A stretch of 64,000 nucleotides of DNA, taken from contig RIAY01000004.1 of NCBI GenBank assembly GCA_003833075.1, forward strand, positions 1-64,000, read 5' to 3'. This DNA comes from Muribaculaceae bacterium Isolate-036 (Harlan). GTDB taxonomy: Bacteria > Bacteroidota > Bacteroidia > Bacteroidales > Muribaculaceae. This document shows, piece after piece, positions 44,066 through 53,790 of the stretch (position 1 is the stretch's first letter; each line of letters starts with the position of its first letter). A model generated the notes under the pieces. It had not been told where the DNA came from and ran no database searches. It worked only from the letters and a program-made list of their open reading frames with translations. The translations under genes were made by a program, and so were the position numbers.

Positions 44066-45313
44066 ATGGAGAATAAGCTTTTCACACCGGCGAAAATAGG
44101 TCCGGTGGAGTTGCGCAACCGCACGATCCGGTCGGCGGCATTCGAGGGTATGGGACGCGACAACGGTCCGACACCGATGCTTCGCGACTATCATATATCC
44201 GTGGCAAAAGGGGGAGTGGGAATGACAACGTTGGCGTATGCCGGCATAAACCGTTCCGCGCTGTCGTTCAAGACGCAGTTGTGGCTGCGTCAGGAGATTG
44301 TCGCTCCATTGCGGGAGATAACCGACGGCATACATGAGGCAGGTGCCAAAGCTTCAATCCAGATCGGTCATTGCGGCAACATGACACACCGCTCCACAGC
44401 CGGTTGTATCCCCGTGGGAGCATCCACCGGGTTCAATCTGTATTCACCCACATTCTGCAGAGGATTGCACAAAGATGAGCTGAAACAGATGGCAAAGGAT
44501 TTCGGCACAGCGGTCAACACCGCCCGCGATGCCGGTTTCGACTGTGTGGAGGTGCATGCCGGTCATGGCTATCTGATTTCCCAGTTTCTTTCGCCATACA
44601 CCAACCGCCGCAGAGATGAATTCGGCGGTAGTCTTGAAAACCGCATGACATTCATGAAGATGTGTCTGGAGGAGGTGATGAAGTCAGCAGGGTCTGATAT
44701 GGGGGTATTGGTGAAGACCAACATGCGCGACGGTTTCAAAGGTGGTCTTGAGATCGACGACTGTCTTGCCGTAGCCCGGGAGATAGAGAGATGCGGTGTG
44801 CACGCCATGGTGCTTTCCGGCGGTTTTGTCAGCAAGGCTCCCATGTATGTGATGCGCGGGCGTATGCCTGTCTATTCCATGACCCATTACATGAAACAGC
44901 TGTGGCTCAGATATGGGGTGCGTCTTGCCGGGAAATACATGATACCCTCCGTGCCGTTCAGGGAGCTTTATTTCCTTGATGACGCCCGGCGGTTTCGCGA
45001 GGCTCTGGATTTACCGCTGGTGTATGTAGGCGGAGTCATCAGCCGCGCCAATGCGGATGAGGTGCTTGACCGCGAAGGATTCGATTTCGTGCAGATGGGT
45101 AGGGCTTTGCTCAACGAGCCGGATTTTGTGAACCGCATGCGAAATGATGACACACACCGTTGCGGCTGTGATCATGTCAATTACTGCATAGCCCGTATGT
45201 ATTCCAGGGAGATGGCTTGTCACAAGCATTGTGCCGACCTGACCCCTGCAATCCGCAAAGAGATAGAAAAAATCAAACGTCAGAACGCTAAAGAAGAAAA
45301 GACCAACGGATGA
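44066..45313 (+). CDS. Old-yellow-enzyme family NADH:flavin oxidoreductase (5BR-like)
   Basis: 415 residues from the ATG at 44066 (MENKLFTPAKIGPVELRNR). It is an FMN TIM barrel of the BaiCD/2,4-dienoyl-CoA reductase type: VEVHAGHGYLISQFLSPYTN, RRRDEFGGSLENR, and FVQMGRALLNEPDF. Cysteines CGCDHVNYC and CHKHC near the end could bind Fe-S. The C-terminal NAD-binding half of full-length BaiCD is absent. By analogy it may reduce 3-oxo-delta4 bile acids to the 5-beta form, the counterpart of the 5-alpha-reductase three bases upstream. It overlaps the next gene by four bases. Confidence 0.85.
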   Translation: MENKLFTPAKIGPVELRNRTIRSAAFEGMGRDNGPTPMLRDYHISVAKGGVGMTTLAYAGINRSALSFKTQLWLRQEIVAPLREITDGIHEAGAKASIQIGHCGNMTHRSTAGCIPVGASTGFNLYSPTFCRGLHKDELKQMAKDFGTAVNTARDAGFDCVEVHAGHGYLISQFLSPYTNRRRDEFGGSLENRMTFMKMCLEEVMKSAGSDMGVLVKTNMRDGFKGGLEIDDCLAVAREIERCGVHAMVLSGGFVSKAPMYVMRGRMPVYSMTHYMKQLWLRYGVRLAGKYMIPSVPFRELYFLDDARRFREALDLPLVYVGGVISRANADEVLDREGFDFVQMGRALLNEPDFVNRMRNDDTHRCGCDHVNYCIARMYSREMACHKHCADLTPAIRKEIEKIKRQNAKEEKTNG

Positions 45314-46119
45314 GACGTGACAAGGACATACGCGGAAAACTGGCTGTGGTGACGGGCGCGAGCAGCGGGATAGGGTTATGTTTCTCGCGGGAGCTTGCCG
45401 GGCGCGGTTGCAACCTGCTTATGGTCAGCAACCAGAGGCAGGAACTTGAGACATGCGCCTCTGAGATTTCAGCGAAACACGGTGTGGCGGCGTATACTTT
45501 ACATATAGACCTTACGGCTCCCGGCGCATCGGAAGAGATTACGGGATGGCTTGACCGCAACCGGCTTGTGGCGGATTATCTTATAAACAATGCAGGGATA
45601 TTCTCATTCCAGCCTGTTGCCGATATGCCGCAGCACAAGATAGATTGTTTTATACGTCTGCATGTGGATGCCGTCACAAATATCAGCCGCACTTTTGCTC
45701 TGAGATTCAAGGAGCGGGGAAGCGGGCGCATACTGAACATGTCTTCGATGTCATGCTGGATGCCCATGCCCGGAATCGCCATGTATTCGGCAACAAAGGC
45801 CTATATACGGGTGTTCAGCAGAGCATTGCATTATGAATTGCGCGACAGCGGAGTGTCCGTTACAGTTGCCTGTCCGGGAGGTATCGCGACAGACCTCTTC
45901 GGATTGTCCGAGCCGTTGAAGCGGTTCGCAGTCAGTATCAGGGTGCTTGACACTCCGGAACGCTTCGCCCGTAAAGCCGTGAACCGTATGCTGAAAGGCA
46001 GGAAACAGTATATCAACGGTGTGCTCAACCGTATCTCGATAGTGTTTGTGGCGTCACTTCCCACACCGGCAAGGATGCTTGTGAAAAGGAAGATGCTTGA
46101 CAAGGGAATCGTAAGGTGA
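45310..46119 (+). CDS. Short-chain dehydrogenase/reductase (HSDH-like)
   Basis: A 269-residue classical SDR. The NAD(P) loop is TGASSGIG (residues 16-23), NNAG is near 95, Ser in NMSSMSCW near 140 and the YSATK catalytic Tyr/Lys near 158-162. The C-terminus is hydrophobic. It overlaps the OYE gene by ATGA, so the three genes form an operon. A hydroxysteroid dehydrogenase acting at the 3-position would fit the neighbours, though sequence alone does not fix the substrate. Confidence 0.85.
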   Translation: MRRDKDIRGKLAVVTGASSGIGLCFSRELAGRGCNLLMVSNQRQELETCASEISAKHGVAAYTLHIDLTAPGASEEITGWLDRNRLVADYLINNAGIFSFQPVADMPQHKIDCFIRLHVDAVTNISRTFALRFKERGSGRILNMSSMSCWMPMPGIAMYSATKAYIRVFSRALHYELRDSGVSVTVACPGGIATDLFGLSEPLKRFAVSIRVLDTPERFARKAVNRMLKGRKQYINGVLNRISIVFVASLPTPARMLVKRKMLDKGIVR

Positions 46120-46123
46120 ATTG

Positions 46124-46149
46124 GAAACTGTTTAAATTTAAACAGTTTC
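46124..46149. promoter_or_regulatory. 26-bp perfect palindrome upstream of second SDR
   Basis: A perfect palindrome centred in AAATTT with arms ending GAAACTGTTT, five bases after the first SDR stop. The right half plus TTAGG recurs at 47037-47051. A dimeric repressor site or the terminator of the three-gene operon are the two readings. Confidence 0.5.
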
Positions 46150-46225
46150 TTAGGTTATACGGTGCAAATAATAGAAAACTGAAATGGGGTAATTTTGGAA
46201 ACAATTTTCTAAAAGAGAACAGATT

Positions 46226-47026
46226 ATGAATAAAGGGAGAAAAGGTAAGGGCGTTCCCTCGCTCGGGAATATCCCTTCGGGGCTGCCGGTGATTGTGACA
46301 GGAGCCAGCGGAAGTATCGGACGCGAGATCTGCAGGGCACTCGCCCGTCTCGGCGTGCCCGTTATCATGGCGTGTCGGTCAGAAGCGCGGTATGCGCAGA
46401 CATACGGGGAATTGCTACGTGAATTTCCTGCTTTCGATGCCGTTTTTCTTCCGCTCGATCTCAATATGTCATCATCGGTTACGGAAGCCGTGAACCGTCT
46501 CAAGGGAGTGAGACTGGCGGGAATCATCAACAACGCGGGCACAATGGAGCGCCATTTCTCATTGAGTGCCGACGGTCCGGAGACAACGATGAACGTAAAC
46601 TACCATAACACCCGTCTTCTAAATCAGCTTCTTCTTCCCCAGATAGCCCCTGGCGGTTCGGTTGTGTTCACCACCTCTCTCACCAGAAGAAGATGGGGTA
46701 CACGACACCTTCCGGCTACTGTTACAGAGGAATCGTTCGGGCAGTTGCGGTCATATTCGCTTTCCAAGGCATGGATAACCCGTTTCGCAGCCGGGTTCGC
46801 ATCAGAAGGAAAGAAATGCGGAGTCCGTGTGAACTGTGCCGATCCCGGAGTGGTTGACTCCTCCATGATAAGGATGGACCGCTGGTTCGATCCTATCGCC
46901 GACATTGTCTTCCGACCGTTGATACGCACACCCCGCAACGGAGCTGTTCCCGCTCTCCGGGCACTTTTGAGCGATGAGACTTCCCGCATATATACTCTTC
47001 GCGCATCATTACCGTTGAATAAATAG
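46226..47026 (+). CDS. Second short-chain dehydrogenase/reductase
   Basis: A 266-residue SDR. The loop is TGASGSIG (about residues 25-32), then NNAG, Ser in FTTSLTRRRWG and YSLSKAW. It resembles the retinol-dehydrogenase/protochlorophyllide-reductase-like branch more than its neighbour. It is separated from the first SDR by 106 bases holding a palindrome, so it may be controlled separately. It may be another hydroxysteroid dehydrogenase (for example 3-alpha), as expected in a bile-acid cluster. Confidence 0.8.
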   Translation: MNKGRKGKGVPSLGNIPSGLPVIVTGASGSIGREICRALARLGVPVIMACRSEARYAQTYGELLREFPAFDAVFLPLDLNMSSSVTEAVNRLKGVRLAGIINNAGTMERHFSLSADGPETTMNVNYHNTRLLNQLLLPQIAPGGSVVFTTSLTRRRWGTRHLPATVTEESFGQLRSYSLSKAWITRFAAGFASEGKKCGVRVNCADPGVVDSSMIRMDRWFDPIADIVFRPLIRTPRNGAVPALRALLSDETSRIYTLRASLPLNK

Positions 47027-47157
47027 GAGTTCGGATTAAACAGTTTCTTAGGGAAATATCTCGCTGATGTCAAGAAAAATAAGTCAAGACGAGTTCAGTG
47101 TTCTAACACACATTCTTTGGAAAATTCAACATATACAGCTTCTAAATATATTTAATT

Positions 47158-50100
47158 ATGAAAACGACAATAATCTCTTTAGGATTGCTCATCGCCGCAG
47201 GTGCGGCGCATGCCGTGAATCCGATGTGGGTGCGGGATGCTCGCATATCTCCCGATGGGACGAGAATCGTATTCTCGTACAAGGGAGATCTTTATACCGT
47301 TCCTGCGCAAGGTGGTGATGCAGTTCGTGTAACCACAGGACCTGCGTATGAAAGCGCGCCCGTGTGGTCGCCCGACGGCAGATCGATCGCCTATGCCTCC
47401 GACCGCAACGGAGGGAAAGATATATTCATCATTCCGGCGGAGGGGGGTGCTCCGCGTCAGCTCACATTCAATTCCGCGGCAGAGACTCCGGAGGCATTCT
47501 CTCCCGACGGCAGCTCTGTGGTGTTTTCGGCGGTTATTCAGGATCCGGCAGGAAGTTCCGCCGCACCTATCCGCAGTCAGAGCGAACTTTACAGCGTGCC
47601 GGTCAGCGGAGGCAAAGTAAGTCAGATACTTGCGGTTCCGGCAGTGAATGTAGCCATGCGTCCCGACGGCTCTTTTCTTTATGAAGATGTAAAAGGATCA
47701 GAAGACAAATGGCGCAAGCATCACACCTCCTCTGTGACCCGCGACATCTGGATGCATGATGCGAAAAGCGGCGCATACGTCAATCTGACCTCCCGTGCCG
47801 GGGAAGACCGCAATCCCGCGCTTTCATCCGATGGGAAATCATATTATTTCCTTAGCGAGCGCAACGGAGACTCTTTCAATGTCTACTCTTCGGCCATCGC
47901 TCCCGGAGCGAGTCCCCGCAAGCTCACCGACTTCAAGGATCATCCCGTGCGTTTCCTCAGTGCCGGCACCGGCGACATTCTGGCGTTTGTCTACAACGGG
48001 GAGCTTTTTACCATGCAGCCCGGTTCCTCACCTCGCAAGCTTGACATAAATCTTGTTGATGACGACATAAACGATATTAAGGATATTCCCTTCGGGCGCG
48101 TACAGGGTGCAGTGGTATCTCCCGACGGCAAGCAGATGGCGTTCACCGTAAGAGGAGAAGTGTTTGTGGCATCAACTGAATACCCCTCGGTCAAACAGAT
48201 AACCCACACTCCGGCAATAGAATCAAGAATATCCTGGGGAGCCGACGGCAGAAGTCTTTACTACGGGTCCCTTCGTTCCGGCAGAAGCAATATATACAAA
48301 GCGGTAATCAAGCGGAAAGACGATCCCAACTTCTCTAACGCCACGCTGATCGAAGAGGAAGCCATGTTCCCGGAAGACGGCATAGAGCGCGGTTATCCCT
48401 CCATCTCTCCCGATGGCAAGAAGATGGCGTTTATCGAAGACCGCCGTATCCTTAAAGTCAAGGATCTTGCTTCGGGTGCGGTTAAAACCTTTGAAGACCG
48501 TATCACCAATTACCGCACCGGTGGTTATGGCGTGGCTTGGAGTCCTGACAGCCGATGGCTTACGCTCGAGATTATGAACCCGATGCACGATCCTTATGGT
48601 GACATTGCCATAGTCAACGTGGATAGCGGCGAGTTTATCCCTCTCACTAATACAGGTTATTTTGATCAGGAACCCCGTTTTACGGATGATGGCAATGCCG
48701 TCATTTTTGCTTCCGAACGTTATGGCATGCGCAACCATGCCTCATGGGGATCGGAATATGATGTCATGATGGTGTTCCTGAATAAGGAGGCTTACGATAA
48801 ATTCCGTCTCTCAGAAGAGGACTACGCACTGCTGAAAGAGGTAGAAGACCAGCAGAAGAAGGCATCTGCAAAGAAAGAAGATTCCAATAAGGGGAAGAAA
48901 GAGAAGAAAGGGAAGAAAAAAGATCCTTCCAAGGATGGTGACAAGCCGTCAGACGCGATTAAAATTGATCGCGAGGGCATAATGGACAGGATTGTGCGCC
49001 TGACTCCGAGCTCGTCAGACCTCAGCGATTATGTGGTTACAAAAGATGGATCGGCACTATATTATCTTTCCGCTTTTGAAAAGGGATATGATCTTTGGAA
49101 GAGAGACTTGCGCAAAGGAGACGTGTCGCTTGTAAAGAAACTTGATTCAGGCGGCAGCGCTATTCAGACCGACAAAGAGGGCAATATGTATCTTGTCGGA
49201 TCGGCTGTAAAGAAATTCAATCCGAAGAGTAAGGAAATTAAGAATATATCCGTGTCAGGTAAGGTCAAGATCGATCCGGCAAGAGAGCGGGAGGCTATGC
49301 TCGATTATGTGGCGAATGAAGCAAGGGAACGTTTCTATCTTCCCGAAATGCCGGTGGATTGGGATATGTATGTAGAAAACTATCGCCGTTTCCTGCCGCA
49401 TATCAATAATGGATATGACTTTGCCGACTTGTTGAGTGAACTTCTTGGCGAACTCAACGTGTCGCATTCGGGTGGACGCTATTATCCCGACGGGGCAAAG
49501 GATCAGACTGCATCTCTCGGTTTGCTTTTCGACATGTCGGATAATGGGAGTGTCGCCAAAGTAGATGAAATCGTGGAGGGTGGTCCGTTTGACCGTGCCA
49601 CAACAAAGGTTCGTCCCGGAGACATAGTGGAGGCAATCAATGGAGAGAAAACGGCGGATGCCGGTGATTGGGAGACATTACTCAATAACACCGCGAATAA
49701 AAAGACACTAATTTCTCTATATCGTCCTTCTTCGGGTGAGCGATGGGAAGAGGTAGTTCTGCCGGTAAGGACTTCGGTAATGAGTGAACTCCTGTACAAC
49801 CGTTGGGTTAAGGGGCGTGAGCATGCAGTGGATTCCCTTTCCGGTGGACGTCTTGGCTATCTTCATTTAAGATCCATGGATGATGAAAGTTTCCGTGAGA
49901 TATATTCCAAGCTCCTCGGCAAGTATTATAACAAAGAGGGCATAGTGATAGATACCCGTTGGAATGGAGGCGGTCGTCTACATGAGGATATTGAGGTGCT
50001 TTTCAGCGGAGATAAATATCTGACGCAGGAGGTTCACGGCCGTCCCACAGGCGAGATGCCCTCACGGCGCTGGAACAAACCCTCTGTAATGATAATAGGG

Positions 50101-50409
50101 GAGGCGAACTACAGCAACGCCCACGGAACGCCATGGGTATATAAATATAAGAATCTCGGCAAACTTGTAGGAATGCCAGTTCCCGGAACCATGTCGAGCG
50201 TTAACTGGATCACGCTTCAGAATCCGGACCTGCTTTTCGGAGTGCCGGTAGTAGCCTTCCGCACAGCGGAAGGGAATGTGCTTGAAAATACCCAGCTCGA
50301 ACCCGACATCAAGGTGGCTAATCATCCCGCCGATATTGTCAAGGGCATTGATGCTCAGCTCGAGGCAGCAGTGAAGTCGCTCCTCGGCGATATTGACAAG
50401 AAAAAATGA
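47158..50409 (+). CDS. Tricorn-type secreted protease (PD40 propellers, PDZ, S41)
   Basis: A 1083-residue homologue of Tricorn protease. A signal peptide (MKTTIISLGLLIAAGAAHA) is followed by two beta-propellers of PD40/WD40-like repeats with many ISPDG, WSPDG and LSSDG turns (about 20-560), a Lys-rich linker (about 575-605), a PDZ domain (about 785-870) and a tail-specific S41 core. Likely catalytic residues are SH in NVSHSGG (about 767), Ser in GEANYSNAHG (about 984) and Glu in VLENTQLEPD (about 1042). It probably degrades peptides in the periplasm. It stands alone between the SDR and a bidirectional terminator. Confidence 0.9.
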   Translation: MKTTIISLGLLIAAGAAHAVNPMWVRDARISPDGTRIVFSYKGDLYTVPAQGGDAVRVTTGPAYESAPVWSPDGRSIAYASDRNGGKDIFIIPAEGGAPRQLTFNSAAETPEAFSPDGSSVVFSAVIQDPAGSSAAPIRSQSELYSVPVSGGKVSQILAVPAVNVAMRPDGSFLYEDVKGSEDKWRKHHTSSVTRDIWMHDAKSGAYVNLTSRAGEDRNPALSSDGKSYYFLSERNGDSFNVYSSAIAPGASPRKLTDFKDHPVRFLSAGTGDILAFVYNGELFTMQPGSSPRKLDINLVDDDINDIKDIPFGRVQGAVVSPDGKQMAFTVRGEVFVASTEYPSVKQITHTPAIESRISWGADGRSLYYGSLRSGRSNIYKAVIKRKDDPNFSNATLIEEEAMFPEDGIERGYPSISPDGKKMAFIEDRRILKVKDLASGAVKTFEDRITNYRTGGYGVAWSPDSRWLTLEIMNPMHDPYGDIAIVNVDSGEFIPLTNTGYFDQEPRFTDDGNAVIFASERYGMRNHASWGSEYDVMMVFLNKEAYDKFRLSEEDYALLKEVEDQQKKASAKKEDSNKGKKEKKGKKKDPSKDGDKPSDAIKIDREGIMDRIVRLTPSSSDLSDYVVTKDGSALYYLSAFEKGYDLWKRDLRKGDVSLVKKLDSGGSAIQTDKEGNMYLVGSAVKKFNPKSKEIKNISVSGKVKIDPAREREAMLDYVANEARERFYLPEMPVDWDMYVENYRRFLPHINNGYDFADLLSELLGELNVSHSGGRYYPDGAKDQTASLGLLFDMSDNGSVAKVDEIVEGGPFDRATTKVRPGDIVEAINGEKTADAGDWETLLNNTANKKTLISLYRPSSGERWEEVVLPVRTSVMSELLYNRWVKGREHAVDSLSGGRLGYLHLRSMDDESFREIYSKLLGKYYNKEGIVIDTRWNGGGRLHEDIEVLFSGDKYLTQEVHGRPTGEMPSRRWNKPSVMIIGEANYSNAHGTPWVYKYKNLGKLVGMPVPGTMSSVNWITLQNPDLLFGVPVVAFRTAEGNVLENTQLEPDIKVANHPADIVKGIDAQLEAAVKSLLGDIDKKK

Positions 50410-50468
50410 AGCCATGACTTGTCCCGACAGTTTCATTGATAAGTAAAGAACATTCTGTAACAGAAATA

Positions 50469-50516
50469 AAAAAAGACAACCGCACAGGTTCTTAAACCGG
50501 AGCGGTTGTCTTTTTT
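50469..50516. terminator. Bidirectional terminator
   Basis: AAAAGACAACCGC (50471-50483) pairs with GCGGTTGTCTTTT (50502-50514), with A- and T-runs outside. It serves the protease gene on the plus strand and the GH128-like gene on the minus strand. Confidence 0.85.
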
Positions 50517-50533
50517 ATACCAGATCATGCAGA

Positions 50534-53500
50534 TCAGCGGATAATGCGTTTTGAGGTTTTGACAGTGCCGTCGCTCATGGTCTTGCGTTCAATCACCAGA
50601 GTCCCTTTTGCCGGAGAGGCGATACGTATGCCGTCAATGCCGTAATACTCCGTATTAACTACTTCCGCCTCGAGAATCTCCTCGACTTCCGAAACCCCTT
50701 CGGCATCCATCAGTCTGCGAACCTCTTCACCGGTCATTGCGCGGTTGAAGATATAGAAATCATCATAGCAATAATCCGGATAAGGGTCTCCGTTGTCATG
50801 CCATTGCGAGCGTCCGAGCCAGTTCTGGTTAGTGTTGCCCATTTCCGAAGGATCCGGCTGGTTGCGGAAAGTCTCCACAAGTTCTCCGTCAACATAAAGA
50901 GACAATGTCCCCGCCTCCTGGCTGAGAGTGATGTTATACCAGCGGTTTTTCTCAAGGTTGAAAGATGCGTCCATATTGCTGTTTTTCGAACCGACGCGCA
51001 GTTTATAGCGGAAACCGCTCTTGTTGTTGTAGCCGTAATCAAGAAGCATCTGGGTGTTGTGTCCCGAGCCGAAATCTATGATTCTGCCCACATTGTCGCC
51101 TGTGCGTTTCATCCACAGAGAGATTGTGAAATCCGAAAGAGTCTTCAGAATACCTGTGGGTAACGATATATAGGCGTTCTTTCCCGATTTCAGACCCACG
51201 GCGCTTTTGGCGTTGCCGTGGCGGTCTTCCGCCCAGTATGTTCCGGAAGAAAGAGTCGATTTTCCGCCGTTGAAATAATCATATGCGTCAAAGAATTTCC
51301 CTTCTACAAACGGAACATATGAGAAATTGCCCTCCTGCGGGGAAGCGGTCTTTGTTTCGGAAAAATCACCTTTCTTGCCGAATCTGTCGGGAGTCAGGCG
51401 ATAGCAATATGTAGAGCCGTTCTCGACATTCTTGTCTGACCATGAAGTCGCGCTAACACCCGTTGCCACGGTCTGCCACGGTCCCGTCTCGCTGTCAGCC
51501 CGTTCGATGTCCCATGTGGTGCGGTATGTCTTGTCCCAGACGAGAGTCACTTTCTTGTCGCCTGACGCGGCAAACAGATTGAACACGCCCTCCGGTGCCG
51601 AAGAAAGCGATGGAGTCCTCACCTCTGCCACATCCGATACCGGCGATGTCTCCGCGTTGCTGAGAACTGTGACGCGGTAGGCATAAGTGGAAAGTTCCTT
51701 GACGTTGGTGTCGGAATAGGATTTGTCGGTCGTGGAAGGTTTTATCACGGAAAATTCCTTCTCTCCCTCCGCATTGTCGGGAGAAGACACGAGTCTGCGC
51801 TCAAGGCGGTATGCGCGGGCACCGTCGGCTTCCGTCCATTCAACGCGTACGGTTGTCGGTTCTGATGCGGAGCAGCGGATATCGACCGCCTCGACGTTGT
51901 TGTCGCGCCATACTGTCTGGATGCGTGAATATAACGATTCCTCATCGTTGTAGGCAGTGGCGCGTACGCGGTAACGATATTTTTTCTCACATTTCACGGG
52001 CTCCTCGAAAACCACGGTCTTGCCTGCCTGATAGTCAGTGCCGAGAACGAGAGTCTTCACCGGATTCCAGGTGTCGTTGTCGTCATCGCAGCGATACACC
52101 GTATAGCATTTCCCTGTTTCCCCGTTATGGTCATACCAGCTGAGTCTTGCCGTCTTGAAATCATCCGAGAAACCGAGAGAGGGAAGCGGAGGGGCGATTT
52201 TCCATACATGTTCATATTCTGAAGACTTGCTGAATCCGACTTTCGAAGGATAATCCGCGAAATACTGACCTGCGAGTGTTTTCTTGCCGTTCAGCTCAAC
52301 GGAACGCGCGTCTTGCACCCATGTGTAGAAATTTGTGCGTTCGAGTTTGTCACATGCATCGATATTGGCAAGAGCCTTTTTCATATATTCGAGCTGCACA
52401 TTCTGGTTTGCAAGCGTTGCGGGAAGAGTAACCGACGCCGCGTTCTCCACCGGGTTTCCGTCGGCATCGCACTGAAGTCCGGTCTTGTCCGGCCAGTCGT
52501 TTTCATTGCCGGTCGTCCAGTTCGCGCCGTTGTTCCATTCGGTAATCCACACCGGACGCCCGCGGGATACTTCCACCGCCTTGTTGACACGGCTCTTGAA
52601 ATCGGCGGTATGCTCATACTGGTGATATACAACGAAATCCACCCTGTAATTCAGAGAATCCGCCAATGCGAAGAAATTGGGGAGCCAGTTGCCCCAGATG
52701 CTTGTGGGAGCCGGAGAACCGGCGCGCAGCCCAGTGCGCATGAATTCCGGCCATTCGCGTATTATCTCAAGCGGACTTGCCGGATGTTCCTTCACATCGC
52801 CTGTATTGTCAGGCTCGTTGTGACCGAGCACGTGGCTCACATTGTCGCGGCTTTTGATCTGGTCGAATCCAGGCCATCCTATATGATGGCGGTGGGGCAC
52901 ATACTCGCGGTCAATCCTGTCGGTGGGACCGCCTGCGTCCCATCCGTAATAATGGGTGACGTTGAGACGCTCCATCTGGCTCTGGTCTGAGCCTGACCAT
53001 CCTTTTTTAGAGACCCACTGCCATTTCATCACCCTTATATATGAGATGAAACTTCTACCGGAGTTGTCCTTGGTGACGAAACCCTCGGGGAGCACCGGAA
53101 TTTCAAGATCATTGTCGGAAGCTATGAAACAGCGGCTGTAGCCTGTTCCGTCTGGGTTGTTGGCTATGGTGGCGATAAATCCTTTGCGCAGTCTGAGCGA
53201 ACGTATGTTATTGTCGAATTTGCCAAGGTCAGTCTCAGGTTCCTGTATGGCGACAGTGCGAGAATCGCCGCCGAAATTTTCTTCGGTATACACCGTAAGA
53301 GCATGGTTGCAGATGTCTATTCCGTTAGGAATCAGTACCGACCCTGCTCCATATTCCGCGATTCTCACGTTGGTGGATATGTCTGCCGGTTGTCCGTCGA
53401 TTGTGATGAACCGGAGATAATCCGAAACGGTTCTGGTCGGTTTCACCGCGTCAAGAAATAGCCACGCGTACTCACCGTTGAGGTTTACCGTTGAGTTTAC

Positions 53501-53665
53501 AAGAGGTGAGGAAGAAGTGATATGCACGTCTGCTTTTCCCGTAACGTCAAGCTGGCGTCCGGTCACGACATCCGCCGTCATATCGGCGGTGACGGATTCA
53601 CCCCATGCCGCCGACAGCGGCGCAAGCAGGGCGATTCCTGTCAGGATGTTTCTGAATTGTCTCAT
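50534..53665 (-). CDS. Secreted GH128/Asl1-like glycoside hydrolase with FN3 and LamG domains
   Basis: 1043 residues from the ATG at 53665 (MRQFRNILTGIALLAPLSAAWG signal). An upstream in-frame ATG at 53710 lies inside a terminator hairpin. The order is a beta-rich N-terminal region (1-200), an Asl1/GH128-like TIM barrel (about 210-480) with candidate acids in GHNEPDN (about 283) and ITEWNNG (about 375), two or three FN3-like modules (about 500-760), a LamG jelly roll (about 800-985) and a conserved tail (YYGIDGIRIASPAKG, then KRIIR). GH128 enzymes cut beta-1,3-glucans. The tail is nearly the same as that of the next gene upstream. Likely works with the SusC/D locus. Confidence 0.8.
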   Translation of the reverse strand: MRQFRNILTGIALLAPLSAAWGESVTADMTADVVTGRQLDVTGKADVHITSSSPLVNSTVNLNGEYAWLFLDAVKPTRTVSDYLRFITIDGQPADISTNVRIAEYGAGSVLIPNGIDICNHALTVYTEENFGGDSRTVAIQEPETDLGKFDNNIRSLRLRKGFIATIANNPDGTGYSRCFIASDNDLEIPVLPEGFVTKDNSGRSFISYIRVMKWQWVSKKGWSGSDQSQMERLNVTHYYGWDAGGPTDRIDREYVPHRHHIGWPGFDQIKSRDNVSHVLGHNEPDNTGDVKEHPASPLEIIREWPEFMRTGLRAGSPAPTSIWGNWLPNFFALADSLNYRVDFVVYHQYEHTADFKSRVNKAVEVSRGRPVWITEWNNGANWTTGNENDWPDKTGLQCDADGNPVENAASVTLPATLANQNVQLEYMKKALANIDACDKLERTNFYTWVQDARSVELNGKKTLAGQYFADYPSKVGFSKSSEYEHVWKIAPPLPSLGFSDDFKTARLSWYDHNGETGKCYTVYRCDDDNDTWNPVKTLVLGTDYQAGKTVVFEEPVKCEKKYRYRVRATAYNDEESLYSRIQTVWRDNNVEAVDIRCSASEPTTVRVEWTEADGARAYRLERRLVSSPDNAEGEKEFSVIKPSTTDKSYSDTNVKELSTYAYRVTVLSNAETSPVSDVAEVRTPSLSSAPEGVFNLFAASGDKKVTLVWDKTYRTTWDIERADSETGPWQTVATGVSATSWSDKNVENGSTYCYRLTPDRFGKKGDFSETKTASPQEGNFSYVPFVEGKFFDAYDYFNGGKSTLSSGTYWAEDRHGNAKSAVGLKSGKNAYISLPTGILKTLSDFTISLWMKRTGDNVGRIIDFGSGHNTQMLLDYGYNNKSGFRYKLRVGSKNSNMDASFNLEKNRWYNITLSQEAGTLSLYVDGELVETFRNQPDPSEMGNTNQNWLGRSQWHDNGDPYPDYCYDDFYIFNRAMTGEEVRRLMDAEGVSEVEEILEAEVVNTEYYGIDGIRIASPAKGTLVIERKTMSDGTVKTSKRIIR

Positions 53666-53690
53666 GATAAAAAGTTTCTTAAAGAATAAA

Positions 53691-53727
53691 GGCCGGCGGC
53701 GCAAACACATTCATGACGCCACCGGCC
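53691..53727 (-). terminator. GC-rich hairpin between the two secreted-protein genes
   Basis: GGCCGGCGGCG (53691-53701) pairs with CGCCACCGGCC (53717-53727). It ends the 304-residue gene's transcript, or forms the 5' leader of the GH128-like gene that starts 26 bases later. Confidence 0.6.
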
Positions 53728-53790
53728 TTCGGTTAACAACTTTGTTTACCTGTTATATAATATTATTGAATTATATAATATTATTGAAAG

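Noticed and set aside
43709..44335. Overlapping frames on both strands around the 5-alpha-reductase/OYE junction
   Set aside because: Shadows of the two recognised enzymes.
50798..53420. Several plus-strand frames of 60-225 codons opposite the GH128-like gene
   Set aside because: They are antisense shadows of a GC-rich gene with clear domains on the minus strand.
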